Assembly: GCA_004346645.1 (NCBI GenBank)
Contig: SMDA01000001.1
Coordinates: forward strand, 496,001 to 560,000
From: Gulbenkiania mobilis
Lineage (GTDB): Bacteria; Pseudomonadota; Gammaproteobacteria; Burkholderiales; Chromobacteriaceae
Direction: 5' to 3'
DNA: 64,000 bases
The notes beneath the pieces are model-generated. The model saw nothing but the letters and a program-made list of their open reading frames with translations, was not told the origin of the DNA and searched no databases. Each line of letters starts with the position of its first letter. Within the stretch, counting starts at the first letter, position 1. The position numbers and the translations under genes are program-made. Below are positions 1 to 9,156 of this stretch, piece by piece.

Positions 1-1863
1 GGGCATCGGGGCGCGCAGATGGGCTTCGCCATGGCTGCCGGCCTCGCTGAAAGCATACGGATCCACATGCTCCACCAGCCATCGCTCGCCTTCAGCGAAC
101 AGCACCCGCTGTGATCCATGCCGTACCCAGGCGGCATTGCGGCGGTGGCCATCGATCACCGCCGTCAGCCGGGTACCTTCGAGCCGGGCCGTGGCCTGCA
201 GGGTCTGGCCATCCACCTCCAGGGTCAGCGCACCCGGGGTACCGCACAGGACCACCGTATGAGAGTGCTCTCCCTGACGGAAGAGGAAGCGCCGCCTTGC
301 AGGGCCGTTGAGCCGCCAGCCTGCCAAAGACGCGGCGGCTTCCGGGGTATCCGGACCGCTCGCAAGCGCTTCGGCCAAGGCAAACAGTGCCAGTTCTTCG
401 GCACCGGGCGCAACGGGTGGTGGCAGCAGGCTGTCCTGGTGACGTGCGATCAGGCCAGTGTCCACATTGCCGCTGGCGAAGTCCGCATTGGCGACGATGC
501 GACGCAGGAAGCGCAGGTTGGTGGTGACGCCCACTACCTCATAGGCGGCGAGCGCAGCATCCATCTGTTGCAAGGCGGCCTCGCGTGTCTCGCCCCATAC
601 GATCAGCTTGGCAATCATCGGGTCGTAGAAGGGGCTGATGCTGTCGCCCTGCAGCACCCCGGTGTCCACCCGTACCTGGTCGGACTCCGCCGGAGGCCGC
701 AAATGCAACAGCGTACCGGTGGCCGGAAGGAAGCCTTTGTCCGGGTCTTCTGCATAGATACGCGCTTCGATGCTGTGCCCGTGGATGGCCAACTGCTGCT
801 GGGTCAGCGGCAGTGGCTGGCCGGCCGCCACTTTGAGCTGCCAGGCGACCAGGTCCTGCCCGGTGATCATCTCGGTAACGGGGTGCTCCACCTGCAGCCG
901 GGTATTCATCTCCATGAAGTAGAAGCGGCCGCTGTCCACATCCATGATGAACTCGACGGTGCCGGCTCCGACGTAGCCCACCGCGCGTGCGGCGGCCACG
1001 GCGGCCTCGCCCATGGCGCGGCGGGTTTCGGCTGGCAGGTGCGGGGCAGGGGCCTCCTCCAGCACCTTCTGATGGCGGCGCTGCACCGAGCAGTCGCGTT
1101 CAAACAGGTAGACGCAGTCTCCATACTGATCGGCGAAAACCTGGATTTCCACATGGCGCGGTCGGGTGAGGTATTTCTCGATCAGGACCTTGTCGTCACC
1201 GAAGCTGGCGCGGGCCTCGCGTTGGCAACTGGCTAGCGCTGCTTCGAAATCGGCACTTTTCCCGACGATGCGCATGCCTTTGCCGCCGCCGCCGGCGCTG
1301 GCCTTGATCAGCACCGGATAGCCGATGGCATCTGCCTGCGCCTGCAGGAAGTCCGGTGCCTGCTCGTCGCCGTGGTAGCCGGGCACCAGCGGGACGCGCG
1401 CCTTCTCCATCAAAGCCTTGGCAGCAGACTTGCTGCCCATGGCGGCAATGGCCGACGCAGGCGGGCCAACAAAGGCAATGCCCGCCGCCTCGCAGGCGGC
1501 GGCAAAGTCCTCGTTTTCCGACAGGAAGCCGTAGCCGGGATGGATGGCTTCGGCACCGCTGGCGTGAGCTACCTCCAGGATACGGTCTGCCCGTAGATAG
1601 GATTCGGCTGCCGGTGCGGGACCCAGGTGCCAGGCCTCGTCGGCCAGTTTCACGAAACGTGCATTGGCATCGGCGTCGGAATATACCGCCACGGTGCGCA
1701 GGCCCATCGCACGGGCGGTCTTGATGACGCGGCAGGCAATTTCGCCGCGGTTGGCCACCAACAGCGTGCGGAACATCGGCCGTGCACTCTGTGCGCTGGC
1801 CGGGGGTTCCGGGTTGGCCGAAGCCGCAGCGGAAGCAATCGGGGTCGGGTAGGCGTGCATCAT
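1..1863 (-). CDS. liuD: Acyl-CoA carboxylase alpha subunit, probably methylcrotonyl-CoA carboxylase (partial, C-terminus off window)
   Basis: Biotin-carrying subunit that carboxylates 3-methylcrotonyl-CoA (or a similar branched acyl-CoA) in leucine breakdown. The 621 visible codons hold the biotin carboxylase N-domain (VANRGEIACRV from about residue 36), the ATP-grasp loop GGGGKGMR near 190 and the EMNTRLQVEHPVTE catalytic stretch near 315. The frame runs off the window at base 1, just as the biotinyl domain begins (ends in APMP), so the biotin lysine is not seen. The ATG at 1863 overlaps the liuC stop as ATGA and has an AGGAGA ribosome site; a second ATG follows directly. This start gives an odd Ala/Pro-rich extension of about 29 residues before the family's usual start, which would be the ATG at 1776 with no clear ribosome site. 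Substrate is inferred from the operon. Confidence 0.88.
   Translation of the reverse strand, partial: MMHAYPTPIASAAASANPEPPASAQSARPMFRTLLVANRGEIACRVIKTARAMGLRTVAVYSDADANARFVKLADEAWHLGPAPAAESYLRADRILEVAHASGAEAIHPGYGFLSENEDFAAACEAAGIAFVGPPASAIAAMGSKSAAKALMEKARVPLVPGYHGDEQAPDFLQAQADAIGYPVLIKASAGGGGKGMRIVGKSADFEAALASCQREARASFGDDKVLIEKYLTRPRHVEIQVFADQYGDCVYLFERDCSVQRRHQKVLEEAPAPHLPAETRRAMGEAAVAAARAVGYVGAGTVEFIMDVDSGRFYFMEMNTRLQVEHPVTEMITGQDLVAWQLKVAAGQPLPLTQQQLAIHGHSIEARIYAEDPDKGFLPATGTLLHLRPPAESDQVRVDTGVLQGDSISPFYDPMIAKLIVWGETREAALQQMDAALAAYEVVGVTTNLRFLRRIVANADFASGNVDTGLIARHQDSLLPPPVAPGAEELALFALAEALASGPDTPEAAASLAGWRLNGPARRRFLFRQGEHSHTVVLCGTPGALTLEVDGQTLQATARLEGTRLTAVIDGHRRNAAWVRHGSQRVLFAEGERWLVEHVDPYAFSEAGSHGEAHLRAPMP
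1812..1822 (+). repeat. Uptake-sequence-like 11-mer GGTTGGCCGAA
   Basis: Exact copy. It lies in the unusual N-terminal extension of liuD, where the coding strand reads it as Ala-Ser-Ala-Asn-Pro. Confidence 0.75.
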
Positions 1864-2654
1864 CGGTTCTCCTGCCAGGCCGGGGGGCGTTTGTCAAAGA
1901 AGGCAGCCAGCCCCTCGCGCGCCTCGTCGCCGGCGCGAATGGCAGCGATGCGGCCGGCGGTATGCTCCAGCAACGCGTCGTCCCAAGGCGAGCCCTCGCG
2001 CAGTTCCGCCAGCAGTGCCTTGGCTTCGCGGAGCGCGCCGGGCGCGCCCTTGGCCAGCTCTTCGGCGATTTCTGCCACCCGCGAGTCCAGCAATTCTTCC
2101 GCCACCAGTTCGTGAACCAGCCCGATCTTGCGGGCAGTGGCAGCCGGAATGCGCTCGGCGGAGAGGAAGTAGCGCCGCGCCTGGCGGGGACCGATGGCAT
2201 CGGCGACGTAAGGGCCGATGGTGGCCGGGATCAGGCCCAGCCGCACCTCGGTCAGGGCGAACTTGGCGGCATCGGTAGCGATGGCGATGTCGCACACCGC
2301 TGCGAGACCCGTACCGCCGGCCATCGCTGCGCCGTGGATGCGGGCGATTACCGGTTTGGCACTGCGGTAAATGGCTTTGAGCATGGTGGCCAGTTTTTGC
2401 GCGTCGGCCAGGTTTTCGGCTTCGCTGTAGCCGGCGGCGCGACGCATCCAGTCGAGATCCGCGCCGGCGCAGAAGCTCTTGCCGCGGCCGGCCAGCACGA
2501 TGACGCGCACGGCTTCGTCGCGGTTGAGCTGGCACACCGCCTCGGTCAGCTCGGCGATCAGCGCTTCGTTCAGCGCGTTGTGCAGTTCCGGGCGGTTCAG
2601 CCAGATGGTGGCTACCTTGCCGGTATGTTCGATTTGCAGTGTGGTGTAGCTCAT
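1860..2654 (-). CDS. liuC: Enoyl-CoA hydratase/isomerase family, probable methylglutaconyl-CoA hydratase
   Basis: Crotonase-fold enzyme of 264 residues, expected to hydrate 3-methylglutaconyl-CoA, the product of the carboxylase encoded on either side. The sequence shows the CoA/oxyanion loop GRGKSFCAGADLDWM near residue 60 and the second oxyanion segment GAAMAGGTGLAAVCD near 105. EVRLGLIPATIGPY near 135 carries the catalytic-region glutamate. The start chosen is the ATG at 2654 (MSYTTLQIEH), which overlaps the stop of the GNAT gene as ATGA; an in-frame upstream extension to 2804 is not family-like. Its stop overlaps liuD, so translation is probably coupled through the operon. Confidence 0.87.
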   Translation of the reverse strand: MSYTTLQIEHTGKVATIWLNRPELHNALNEALIAELTEAVCQLNRDEAVRVIVLAGRGKSFCAGADLDWMRRAAGYSEAENLADAQKLATMLKAIYRSAKPVIARIHGAAMAGGTGLAAVCDIAIATDAAKFALTEVRLGLIPATIGPYVADAIGPRQARRYFLSAERIPAATARKIGLVHELVAEELLDSRVAEIAEELAKGAPGALREAKALLAELREGSPWDDALLEHTAGRIAAIRAGDEAREGLAAFFDKRPPAWQENR

Positions 2655-3166
2655 GCCTGCATCTCCAGGAAGTAGAGCACGTCTTCTGGCGAGACCGGAT
2701 AGTGGGGGTGGTGGTGCCCCTCGCAGAAACCCAATTTGTTCAATAGCGCGGTTGAAGCCAGGTTGCGGCGATCGGCCGTGGCATAGCAGTGCGCGACGTG
2801 GCACTCGACGCGCAAACGCTCCAGCATCTGGCGGCAGGCCACGGTGGCGATGCCGCGGCGATGGAAGCGCGAGCCCAGTACGTAAGCGATGTCGGCTGCC
2901 GCATCCGGATAGACGGTGGCCTCGACGTAACCCGCAAGCTCACCATCCTCCAGCCTGACTGCCCAGTTCAGCCACTGCTGGCTGCCATCCGGCGAGCGTC
3001 GGGACTCCAGTCGTCGCAGGCGGTTGGTGAAAGCTTCGAGATTGTCCGGCGGTGGGCGGTCGATATAGGTATACAGTGCCGGGTCCGCCAGCAGCGGATA
3101 AAGCTCGACGGCGTGGTCGGCGGTTTGCGGCTCCAATGTTATGGCCGGGTCGAGTGTGCGCATCAT
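2651..3166 (-). CDS. GNAT-family N-acetyltransferase (RimJ/RimL type) inside the liu operon
   Basis: A 171-residue GCN5-related acyltransferase predicted to move an acetyl or acyl group from CoA to an amine. The core shows the family fold: the TLEPQTADHAVELYPLL beginning, then IAYVLGSRFHRRGIATVACRQML near residue 100, which carries the pyrophosphate-binding R/HxRRGIA loop. LASTALLNKLGFCEGHHH near 145 follows. It starts 5 bases after the liuB stop and overlaps liuC, so it is co-transcribed with leucine catabolism genes. Two adjacent ATGs (3166 and 3163) are possible starts. Such a gene is not a standard member of the Liu pathway; its substrate cannot be read from sequence. Confidence 0.78.
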   Translation of the reverse strand: MMRTLDPAITLEPQTADHAVELYPLLADPALYTYIDRPPPDNLEAFTNRLRRLESRRSPDGSQQWLNWAVRLEDGELAGYVEATVYPDAAADIAYVLGSRFHRRGIATVACRQMLERLRVECHVAHCYATADRRNLASTALLNKLGFCEGHHHPHYPVSPEDVLYFLEMQA

Positions 3167-3171
3167 CGACC

Positions 3172-4770
3172 TCACATCCGGAACACGCCGAAGCGTGTTT
3201 GTTCGACCGGCGCGGACAGCGCAGCTTCCAGCGCCAGGGCGAGTACGTCCCGGGTCTGCGCCGGGTCGATCACGCCGTCGTCCCACAGTCGGGCGCTGGC
3301 ATAGTAGGGGTGACCCTGCTGCTCGTACTGGTCACGGATGGGGGCCTTGAAGGCCTCTTCCTCCTCCTTCGGCCAACCTTCGCCCAGCTGGTCGCGCTTG
3401 ACCTGGGCAAGGACGCCGGCGGCCTGTTCGCCCCCCATCACCGAGATGCGGCTGTTGGGCCACATCCACAAAAAGCGCGGGCTGTAGGCGCGGCCGCACA
3501 TGCCGTAGTTGCCCGCGCCGAAGCTGCCGCCGATCAGTACGGTGAACTTGGGCACGCTGGCGCAGGCCACGGCGGTGACCAGCTTGGCGCCGTCCTTGGC
3601 GATGCCGCCGTTTTCGTATTTCTTGCCCACCATGAAGCCGGTGATGTTCTGCAGGAAGATCAGCGGAATGCCACGCTGGCAGCACAGTTCGACAAAGTGG
3701 GCGCCCTTTAGCGCCGACTCGGAAAACAGGATACCGTTGTTGGCAATGATGCCGACGCGGTAGCCGTTGAGGCGGGCAAAGCCGGTGACCAGTGTGGTGC
3801 CATAGTTTTGCTTGAATTCGTCGAAGTCAGAGTCGTCCACCAGGCGGGCGATGATCTCGCGCACATCAAAGGGCTTCTTAGGGTCGGCGGGGATCACGCC
3901 GTAGAGCTCCTCCACCGGGTATCGGGGGGACGTGGGTGCGGCTCGGTCCAGACGGCCCTGCTTCTGCCAGTTCAGGTCGGCTACGATGCGCCGGGCAATG
4001 GCGAGCGCATGTGCATCGCTCTGAGCCAAGTGGTCGGCCACGCCACTGATGCGAGTGTGCACATCGCCCCCGCCCAGTTCTTCGGCCGACACCACTTCAC
4101 CGGTAGCGGCCTTCACCAGCGGAGGGCCGCCCAGGAAAATGGTGCCCTGTTCCTTGACGATGACGGTCTCGTCGCTCATGGCCGGCACGTAGGCGCCACC
4201 GGCGGTGCAGCTGCCCATCACCACCGCAATCTGCGGAATGCCGGCGGCTGACAGGTTGGCTTGGTTGTAGAAGATACGACCGAAGTGCTCGCGGTCAGGG
4301 AACACCTCGTCCTGCAGCGGCAGGAAGGCGCCGCCCGAATCGACCAAATAGACGCAGGGCAGGCGGTTCTCGCGGGCGATCTCCTGCGCGCGCAAGTGCT
4401 TTTTCACCGTCATCGGGTAATAGGTGCCGCCCTTTACAGTGGCGTCGTTGGCGACCACCATGCAGTCGATGCCGCTGATGCGGCCGATGCCCGTGATGAC
4501 GCCGGCGCCAGGCGCTTCATCGTTGTACATGCCGAAGGCGGCCAGTTGCGACAGCTCTAGGAACGGCGCGCCCGGGTCCAGCAGCAAGTCGATACGTTCG
4601 CGCGGCAAGAGTTTGCCGCGCGCGATGTGCTTTTCGCGGGCCTTATCACCGCCGCCCAGGGCGGCACGGGCCACTTTTTCCTTCAGGTCCGCCACCAGGG
4701 CGCGCATCTTTTCGGCATTGGCCTGGAAGTCGCTGTTCCGGGGCGAGAGGCGGGATTCGATCACGGGCAT
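3172..4770 (-). CDS. liuB: Methylcrotonoyl-CoA carboxylase beta subunit (carboxyltransferase)
   Basis: Carboxyltransferase subunit of 532 residues, the usual length for MCC beta, which moves CO2 from biotin to 3-methylcrotonyl-CoA. Visible signatures are [23 protein letters not shown] near residue 55, [18 protein letters not shown] near 115, the oxyanion region [16 protein letters not shown] near 185 and [26 protein letters not shown] near 430. The tail [20 protein letters not shown] is typical of the MCC N-terminus and favours MCC over propionyl-CoA carboxylase. It is the second gene of the leftward liu operon, between liuA and the GNAT gene. Confidence 0.93.
   Translation of the reverse strand: MPVIESRLSPRNSDFQANAEKMRALVADLKEKVARAALGGGDKAREKHIARGKLLPRERIDLLLDPGAPFLELSQLAAFGMYNDEAPGAGVITGIGRISGIDCMVVANDATVKGGTYYPMTVKKHLRAQEIARENRLPCVYLVDSGGAFLPLQDEVFPDREHFGRIFYNQANLSAAGIPQIAVVMGSCTAGGAYVPAMSDETVIVKEQGTIFLGGPPLVKAATGEVVSAEELGGGDVHTRISGVADHLAQSDAHALAIARRIVADLNWQKQGRLDRAAPTSPRYPVEELYGVIPADPKKPFDVREIIARLVDDSDFDEFKQNYGTTLVTGFARLNGYRVGIIANNGILFSESALKGAHFVELCCQRGIPLIFLQNITGFMVGKKYENGGIAKDGAKLVTAVACASVPKFTVLIGGSFGAGNYGMCGRAYSPRFLWMWPNSRISVMGGEQAAGVLAQVKRDQLGEGWPKEEEEAFKAPIRDQYEQQGHPYYASARLWDDGVIDPAQTRDVLALALEAALSAPVEQTRFGVFRM
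3368..3378 (-). repeat. Uptake-sequence-like 11-mer GGTTGGCCGAA
   Basis: Exact copy inside liuB, read as Gly-Trp-Pro-Lys, the only copy used in that frame. It is preceded by AA on its own strand. Confidence 0.75.
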
Positions 4771-4828
4771 GATGGGTCCGGTCTCCGTGGGGGGTGCGGG
4801 CTGGGCGGCACATGGCCGCCCGCGGGGC

Positions 4829-5998
4829 TTAGCGGGTTTCCGCCATCAGTTCGCGGCCGATCAGCCAGCGGCGGATCTCGCTGGTTCCGGCTCCGATCTC
4901 GTACAGCTTGGCATCACGCAGCAGGCGGCCGGTGGGGTATTCGTTGATGTAGCCGTTACCGCCCAGGCACTGGATGGCGTCCAGCGCCATCTGGGTGGCG
5001 CCTTCGGCAGCGTACAGGATGGCGCCGGCGGCGTCCTTGCGCGTCTGGCGGCCTTGCTCGCCACGGTCCAGCGCCTGGCCTACGGCGTACACGTACGCAC
5101 GGCTGGCGGACAGCTTCACATACATGTCGGCCAGCTTGCCCTGCATCAGCTGGAAGTCGCCGATGGGTTGGCCGAACTGCTTGCGATCAGAAAGATAAGG
5201 CACCACCACGTCCATGCAGGCCTGCATGATACCCAGCGGACCGGCCGCCAGTACCGCGCGTTCATAGTCCAGGCCGCTCATCAGCACCTTCACCCCTTCG
5301 CCTTCCCGGCCCAGCACGTTCTCGGCCGGTACCTCACAGTCGTCGAAGAAGATGGGGTAGGTGTTGGAGCCGCGCATCCCCAGCTTGTCCAGCTTGCTGC
5401 CCGCAGAGAAGCCCTTGAAGCCTTTCTCGATGATGAAAGCGGTGATGCCGCGCGGACCGGCATCCACGTCGGTCTTGGCGTACACCACCAGGGTGTCCGC
5501 ATCGCCGCCATTGGTGATCCACATCTTGCTGCCGTTGAGCACGTATACGTCCCCGCGCCGTTCAGCGCGCAGCTTCATGCTGACCACGTCGGACCCTGCG
5601 TTGGGTTCGGACATCGCCAGCGCGCCCACATGTTCGCCCGACACCAGTTTGGGCAGGTATTTGCGCTTCTGTGCCTCGGTGCCGTTCTTGTGGATCTGGT
5701 TGACGCACAGGTTAGAGTGCGCACCGTATGACAGCCCGACCGAGGCGCTGGCGCGAGAGATCTCCTCCATCGCGATCATGTGGGCCAGGTAACCCATGTT
5801 GGCGCCGCCGTACTCTTCGGCTACGGTGATGCCCAGAAGCCCCAGTTCGCCGAACTTCTGCCACAGGTCGGCTGGAAAGAGGTTGTCACGGTCGATGTCG
5901 GCCGCACGCGGTGCAATCTCGGTCTCCGCAAAGTGACGGACAGTGTCGCGCAGCATTTCCAGCGTATCGCCCAAGTCAAAACGCAGGCTGGTGAACAT
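4829..5998 (-). CDS. liuA: Isovaleryl-CoA dehydrogenase
   Basis: FAD flavoprotein of 389 residues that oxidises isovaleryl-CoA to 3-methylcrotonyl-CoA, feeding electrons to ETF. Acyl-CoA dehydrogenase landmarks are present: [23 protein letters not shown] near residue 85, [16 protein letters not shown] near 135 for FAD and substrate, the [17 protein letters not shown] segment near 165, [18 protein letters not shown] near 245 with the glutamate typical of isovaleryl-type enzymes, and [22 protein letters not shown] near 345. The ATG has a GAGGAG ribosome site. It is the first gene of the operon and lies 50 bases downstream of a LiuR-like palindrome. Confidence 0.94.
   Translation of the reverse strand: MFTSLRFDLGDTLEMLRDTVRHFAETEIAPRAADIDRDNLFPADLWQKFGELGLLGITVAEEYGGANMGYLAHMIAMEEISRASASVGLSYGAHSNLCVNQIHKNGTEAQKRKYLPKLVSGEHVGALAMSEPNAGSDVVSMKLRAERRGDVYVLNGSKMWITNGGDADTLVVYAKTDVDAGPRGITAFIIEKGFKGFSAGSKLDKLGMRGSNTYPIFFDDCEVPAENVLGREGEGVKVLMSGLDYERAVLAAGPLGIMQACMDVVVPYLSDRKQFGQPIGDFQLMQGKLADMYVKLSASRAYVYAVGQALDRGEQGRQTRKDAAGAILYAAEGATQMALDAIQCLGGNGYINEYPTGRLLRDAKLYEIGAGTSEIRRWLIGRELMAETR
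5166..5176 (+). repeat. Uptake-sequence-like 11-mer GGTTGGCCGAA
   Basis: Exact copy inside liuA, where it encodes Phe-Gly-Gln-Pro on the coding strand. Confidence 0.75.
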
Positions 5999-6047
5999 GG
6001 TGTTTCTCCTCTGTAAGCAGGGTTATGGTTTTTATCTTGAATTACGC

Positions 6048-6062
6048 TTACGTTAACGTCAA
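6048..6062. promoter_or_regulatory. Probable LiuR operator upstream of liuA
   Basis: The sequence holds the perfect palindrome ACGTTAACGT (6050-6059) within TTACGTTAACGTCAA. It lies between the end of liuR and the start of liuA and closely resembles the second copy at 6573-6586. MerR-type LiuR regulators are known to bind short palindromes of this kind ahead of branched-chain degradation genes; the assignment here is by position and similarity. Confidence 0.7.
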
Positions 6063-6098
6063 TAGCGTGTAACACTGCCCCGGCGGGCAGGACAGGGG

Positions 6099-6503
6099 CT
6101 ATTCGGCGTGGACCGGTTTGTCGGTCATCTGGTCGATCACGGTCCGGCAATGCTGTTCCAGCATATCGATTTCTGAGAGTACCGCATCAATGTCCCGACG
6201 TTGTTCTTCCAGCTGCTGCTTTCGGTCGCTGAGGAGCTGCAGCAGCTTGAGCGACTGACTGGCTTCATCGCGCGCCAGTTCGTAAAGGTCGAGGATCTCG
6301 CGGATCTCCGATAAGGAAAGCCCGATGCGCTTGCCGCGCAGGATCAGCTTCAGCCGGGCGCGGTCACGCCGGTTGAAGATGCGCTGCCGTCCTTCGCGCT
6401 GAGGTTCGATAAGCCCCTGCTCCTCGTAGAAGCGGATAGTGCGCAGCGTGATGTCGAAATCGCTGGCCAGGTCGGAAATGGTGAAGGTGTCGCGTTCTTG
6501 CAT
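6099..6503 (-). CDS. liuR: MerR-family transcriptional regulator, LiuR-like
   Basis: Predicted repressor of leucine/isovalerate degradation, 134 residues from the chosen ATG at 6503 (MQERDTFTISDLA), which has an AGGAA ribosome site 7 bases upstream. The N-terminus is a winged helix with the MerR pattern ITLRTIRFYEEQGLIEPQREGRQR. The middle is a long coiled dimerisation helix (LYELARDEASQSLKLLQLLSDRKQQLEEQ). The C-terminus has one cysteine (EQHCRTVIDQM). It lies at the head of the liu operon, with one palindrome on each side of the gene, consistent with autoregulation and control of liuA and of the divergent ligase. Confidence 0.85.
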   Translation of the reverse strand: MQERDTFTISDLASDFDITLRTIRFYEEQGLIEPQREGRQRIFNRRDRARLKLILRGKRIGLSLSEIREILDLYELARDEASQSLKLLQLLSDRKQQLEEQRRDIDAVLSEIDMLEQHCRTVIDQMTDKPVHAE

Positions 6504-6572
6504 GGGAAAGTTCCTGACGATTTCCGGCGATTGTAACGGTTCGGGTGCAGGCATGGTTGCGCAGTCTTGCGC

Positions 6573-6586
6573 TTACGTTTACGTAA
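6573..6586. promoter_or_regulatory. Probable LiuR operator between liuR and the acyl-CoA ligase
   Basis: TTACGTTTACGTAA is a palindrome with 6-base arms around TT. It lies 70 bases ahead of liuR and about 60 bases ahead of the divergent ligase, so one site could serve both promoters. Confidence 0.7.
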
Positions 6587-6648
6587 TAGTAACTTGAACC
6601 GAAAAACAATACATCCACGCATGAATGGAAATGGAGGAGTCGCACCTC

Positions 6649-8337
6649 ATGAGCAGCAACAGCTACGTACACGGCGCCAGCAGCCAGCCACTCATCGGTC
6701 AGACCATCGGCCAGTTCTTTGACGACATCTGCCACCGGCACGCACAAAGGGAAGCGTTGGTGGTGCGAGGCCAGTCGGTGCGCTGGACGTATGCCGAGCT
6801 TCGCCGGCAAGTGGACAGCCTCGCCTGCGGGCTGATGGCATTAGGGCTCGAGGCAGGTGATCGCATCGGCATCTGGTCGCAGAACAATGTCGAATGGGTG
6901 TTAATGCAGTTTGCCACCGCCAAGGCCGGCCTGATCCTAGTCAACATCAACCCGGCTTACCGTCGTGCCGAACTGGAATATGCGCTCAACAAGGTGGCCT
7001 GCAAGGCGCTGGTGCTCTCGCCCAGCTTCAAGAGTAGTGACTACCTGGCCATGCTTGGCGATCTGGCGCCGGAACTTGCCAGTGCGGCTCCCGGCCAGCT
7101 CGCCGCGGCCCGCCTGCCGGCGTTGCGCTGGGTGATCCGCATGGGGCGGGAGACGAGCCCGGGCATGCTAAATTTCGATGATCTGCTGAACGCGCCGGGG
7201 CAAGAGGCGCTGGAGGCGCTTGCCCAGCGGGGCGAGACGCTGCAGTTCGACGAGCCGATCAACATCCAGTTCACTTCCGGCACTACCGGCAGCCCCAAGG
7301 GCGCCACACTTTCGCATCACAACATCCTGAACAACGGCTTCTTCGTCGGTGAGGCAATGCGGCTGACCGCCGAGGACCGCCTGTGCATTCCGGTGCCGCT
7401 GTATCACTGCTTCGGGATGGTGCTGGGCAACCTGGCGTGCGTTACCCATGGCGCCACGATGGTGTATCCCTCTGAGGCCTTCGACCCGCTGGCGGTGCTG
7501 GAAACGGTGGAGGCCGAACGCTGCACCGGACTGCACGGGGTGCCCACGATGTTTATTGCCGTGCTGGACCATCCCCGCTTCGACGAATTCGACCTCTCCA
7601 GCCTGCGCACCGGCATCATGGCCGGCAGCCCGTGCCCGATCGAGGTGATGAAGCGTGTGGTGGAGCGCATGCATATGGAGGAAGTGACGATCGCCTATGG
7701 TATGACCGAGACCAGCCCGGTCAGCTTCCAGAGCCATACCGATACGCCGGTCAGCAAGAAGGTGTCCACTGTGGGCCTGATCCACCCGCATGTGGAGGTG
7801 AAGATCGTGGACCCGGAAGGGCGTATTGTGCCGCGTGGACAAACAGGCGAACTCCTCACACGCGGCTACTCTGTGATGCTCGGTTACTGGGAAGACGAGG
7901 CACGCACCCGCGAGGCAATCGATGTGGCAGGCTGGATGCATACCGGGGACCTGGCCACACTGGACGAGTCCGGCTACTGCAACATCGTAGGCCGGGTGAA
8001 GGATATGGTGATCCGCGGCGGCGAGAACATCTATCCGCGCGAGATCGAGGAGTTCCTGTACCGACACCCCGATATCCAGGATGTACAGGTGATCGGTGTG
8101 CCTGACGAACGCTTCGGTGAGGAGCTGTGTGCCTGGATCCGGGTGCGCGAGGGGGCGTCGCTGGATGCGGACGGCGTGCGGGCCTTCTGCCAAGGACAGA
8201 TCGCGCATTACAAGATTCCGCGCTACATCGAGTTCGTCAGCGATTTCCCGATGACCATCACCGGCAAGATTCAGAAGTTCGTCATGCGTCAGCAGATGAA
8301 GGAGAGGCTGGGGCTGGAGGAAAGCCGTACCGCCTGA
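6649..8337 (+). CDS. AMP-forming fatty acyl-CoA synthetase/ligase
   Basis: ATP-dependent ligase of 562 residues that activates a carboxylic acid through an acyl-AMP to its CoA ester. The P-loop-like motif [16 protein letters not shown] is near residue 205 and [17 protein letters not shown] near 350. [40 protein letters not shown] is the A8 hinge near 425, and the catalytic lysine lies in TITGKIQKF near the end. The ATG at 6649 was chosen because a GGAGGAG ribosome site lies about 10 bases upstream; an ATG at 6625 precedes that site. It is divergent from liuR across a LiuR-like operator, so a branched or medium-chain acid such as isovalerate is a reasonable but unproven substrate. Confidence 0.87.
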   Translation: MSSNSYVHGASSQPLIGQTIGQFFDDICHRHAQREALVVRGQSVRWTYAELRRQVDSLACGLMALGLEAGDRIGIWSQNNVEWVLMQFATAKAGLILVNINPAYRRAELEYALNKVACKALVLSPSFKSSDYLAMLGDLAPELASAAPGQLAAARLPALRWVIRMGRETSPGMLNFDDLLNAPGQEALEALAQRGETLQFDEPINIQFTSGTTGSPKGATLSHHNILNNGFFVGEAMRLTAEDRLCIPVPLYHCFGMVLGNLACVTHGATMVYPSEAFDPLAVLETVEAERCTGLHGVPTMFIAVLDHPRFDEFDLSSLRTGIMAGSPCPIEVMKRVVERMHMEEVTIAYGMTETSPVSFQSHTDTPVSKKVSTVGLIHPHVEVKIVDPEGRIVPRGQTGELLTRGYSVMLGYWEDEARTREAIDVAGWMHTGDLATLDESGYCNIVGRVKDMVIRGGENIYPREIEEFLYRHPDIQDVQVIGVPDERFGEELCAWIRVREGASLDADGVRAFCQGQIAHYKIPRYIEFVSDFPMTITGKIQKFVMRQQMKERLGLEESRTA

Positions 8338-8364
8338 GGCCGGTTTCGACCAGGCGCTGCAATG

Positions 8365-8387
8365 CCCCGGCCTGTGCCGGGGTTTTT
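8365..8387 (+). terminator. Rho-independent terminator after the acyl-CoA ligase
   Basis: A CCCCGGC/GCCGGGG hairpin is followed by five T. Confidence 0.85.
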
Positions 8388-8428
8388 CGCTACAATGCGC
8401 CACAGTGAATGATCCGAAGGAAACTCCC

Positions 8429-9091
8429 ATGACTGCTGCCGCTTTTGACGATGCCGACCTCACCCGCCTGGAAACCCTGCTGACACCGCTCTCGCAGGCG
8501 GGCAGCACCATGCGCCCCGACGAGGTGCAGGGCTTTTTCGTGGCCCTCGCCAGCGGGCCCGACACCCTGGCACGGGAGGACTGGTTGTCCGAGGTGCTGG
8601 GCGATGCGCCGGCTTTCGAGAACGAGAGCGAGCGCGACGAGCTGGCCGCCTTGCTGCAGAAGCTGTACGACCATACCGCTGCCGAACTTGCGGCAGGCCG
8701 CATGCCGGAGATGATCCTCTACGCCGAGGAAGACAGCGAGTCCCCCGATTTTTGGCCTTGGTGCAATGCTTACCTGTACACCCTGGACGTGGTACCCACC
8801 GACTGGTTCGAAAAAGCCGATGATGAGGGCTTCGAGGATCTGCTGATGCCGTTGATGGCGCTAGGCGGCATGTTCGAGGAAGAGGACGGCAAGGTGCTGA
8901 TGGAGTTCAGCGAGGACGAGCTGGAAGGATTCCGTGAGGAACTGCCGGAGGCGGTCCTGGCGGTCTATCAGTACTGGCGTGCCAAGATGCAGGCACCCAA
9001 AACGGTACGCCGTACCGCCGGCAAGGTTGGCCGAAACGATCCCTGTCCCTGCGGCAGTGGCAAGAAGTTCAAGGCCTGTTGCGGCGAGTGA
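8429..9091 (+). CDS. UPF0149/YecA-family protein with C-terminal SEC-C zinc motif
   Basis: Acidic 220-residue protein of unknown exact function. The body follows the UPF0149 pattern ([32 protein letters not shown] near the start, [13 protein letters not shown] near residue 110). The last 20 residues form a SEC-C element, [19 protein letters not shown], the Zn-binding motif also found at the end of SecA. The start ATG at 8429 has an AGGAA site; an earlier in-frame ATG at 8405 lacks one. It is a single-gene unit between two hairpin terminators. Confidence 0.85.
   Translation: MTAAAFDDADLTRLETLLTPLSQAGSTMRPDEVQGFFVALASGPDTLAREDWLSEVLGDAPAFENESERDELAALLQKLYDHTAAELAAGRMPEMILYAEEDSESPDFWPWCNAYLYTLDVVPTDWFEKADDEGFEDLLMPLMALGGMFEEEDGKVLMEFSEDELEGFREELPEAVLAVYQYWRAKMQAPKTVRRTAGKVGRNDPCPCGSGKKFKACCGE
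9025..9035 (+). repeat. Uptake-sequence-like 11-mer GGTTGGCCGAA
   Basis: Exact copy preceded by AA. It encodes Val-Gly-Arg-Asn, the entry to the SEC-C motif. Confidence 0.75.
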
Positions 9092-9115
9092 CCCGCTGGG
9101 TATTTGCAGGCACGA

Positions 9116-9136
9116 ACCCGCCCGAAGGCGGGTTTT
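9116..9136 (+). terminator. Rho-independent terminator after the SEC-C gene
   Basis: The CCCGCC/GGCGGG hairpin has a GAA loop followed by TTTTT. It faces the end of the leftward curli operon. Confidence 0.85.
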
Positions 9137-9156
9137 TCATTGTCTGCGGGCCGATG

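Noticed and set aside
118-1236. 372-codon plus-strand frame at the left edge
   Set aside because: It lies opposite the carboxylase alpha subunit, whose motifs are certain.
7168-8703. 511-codon minus-strand frame opposite the acyl-CoA ligase
   Set aside because: The plus strand carries a complete ligase with all motifs; the antisense frame spans a terminator and another gene start.
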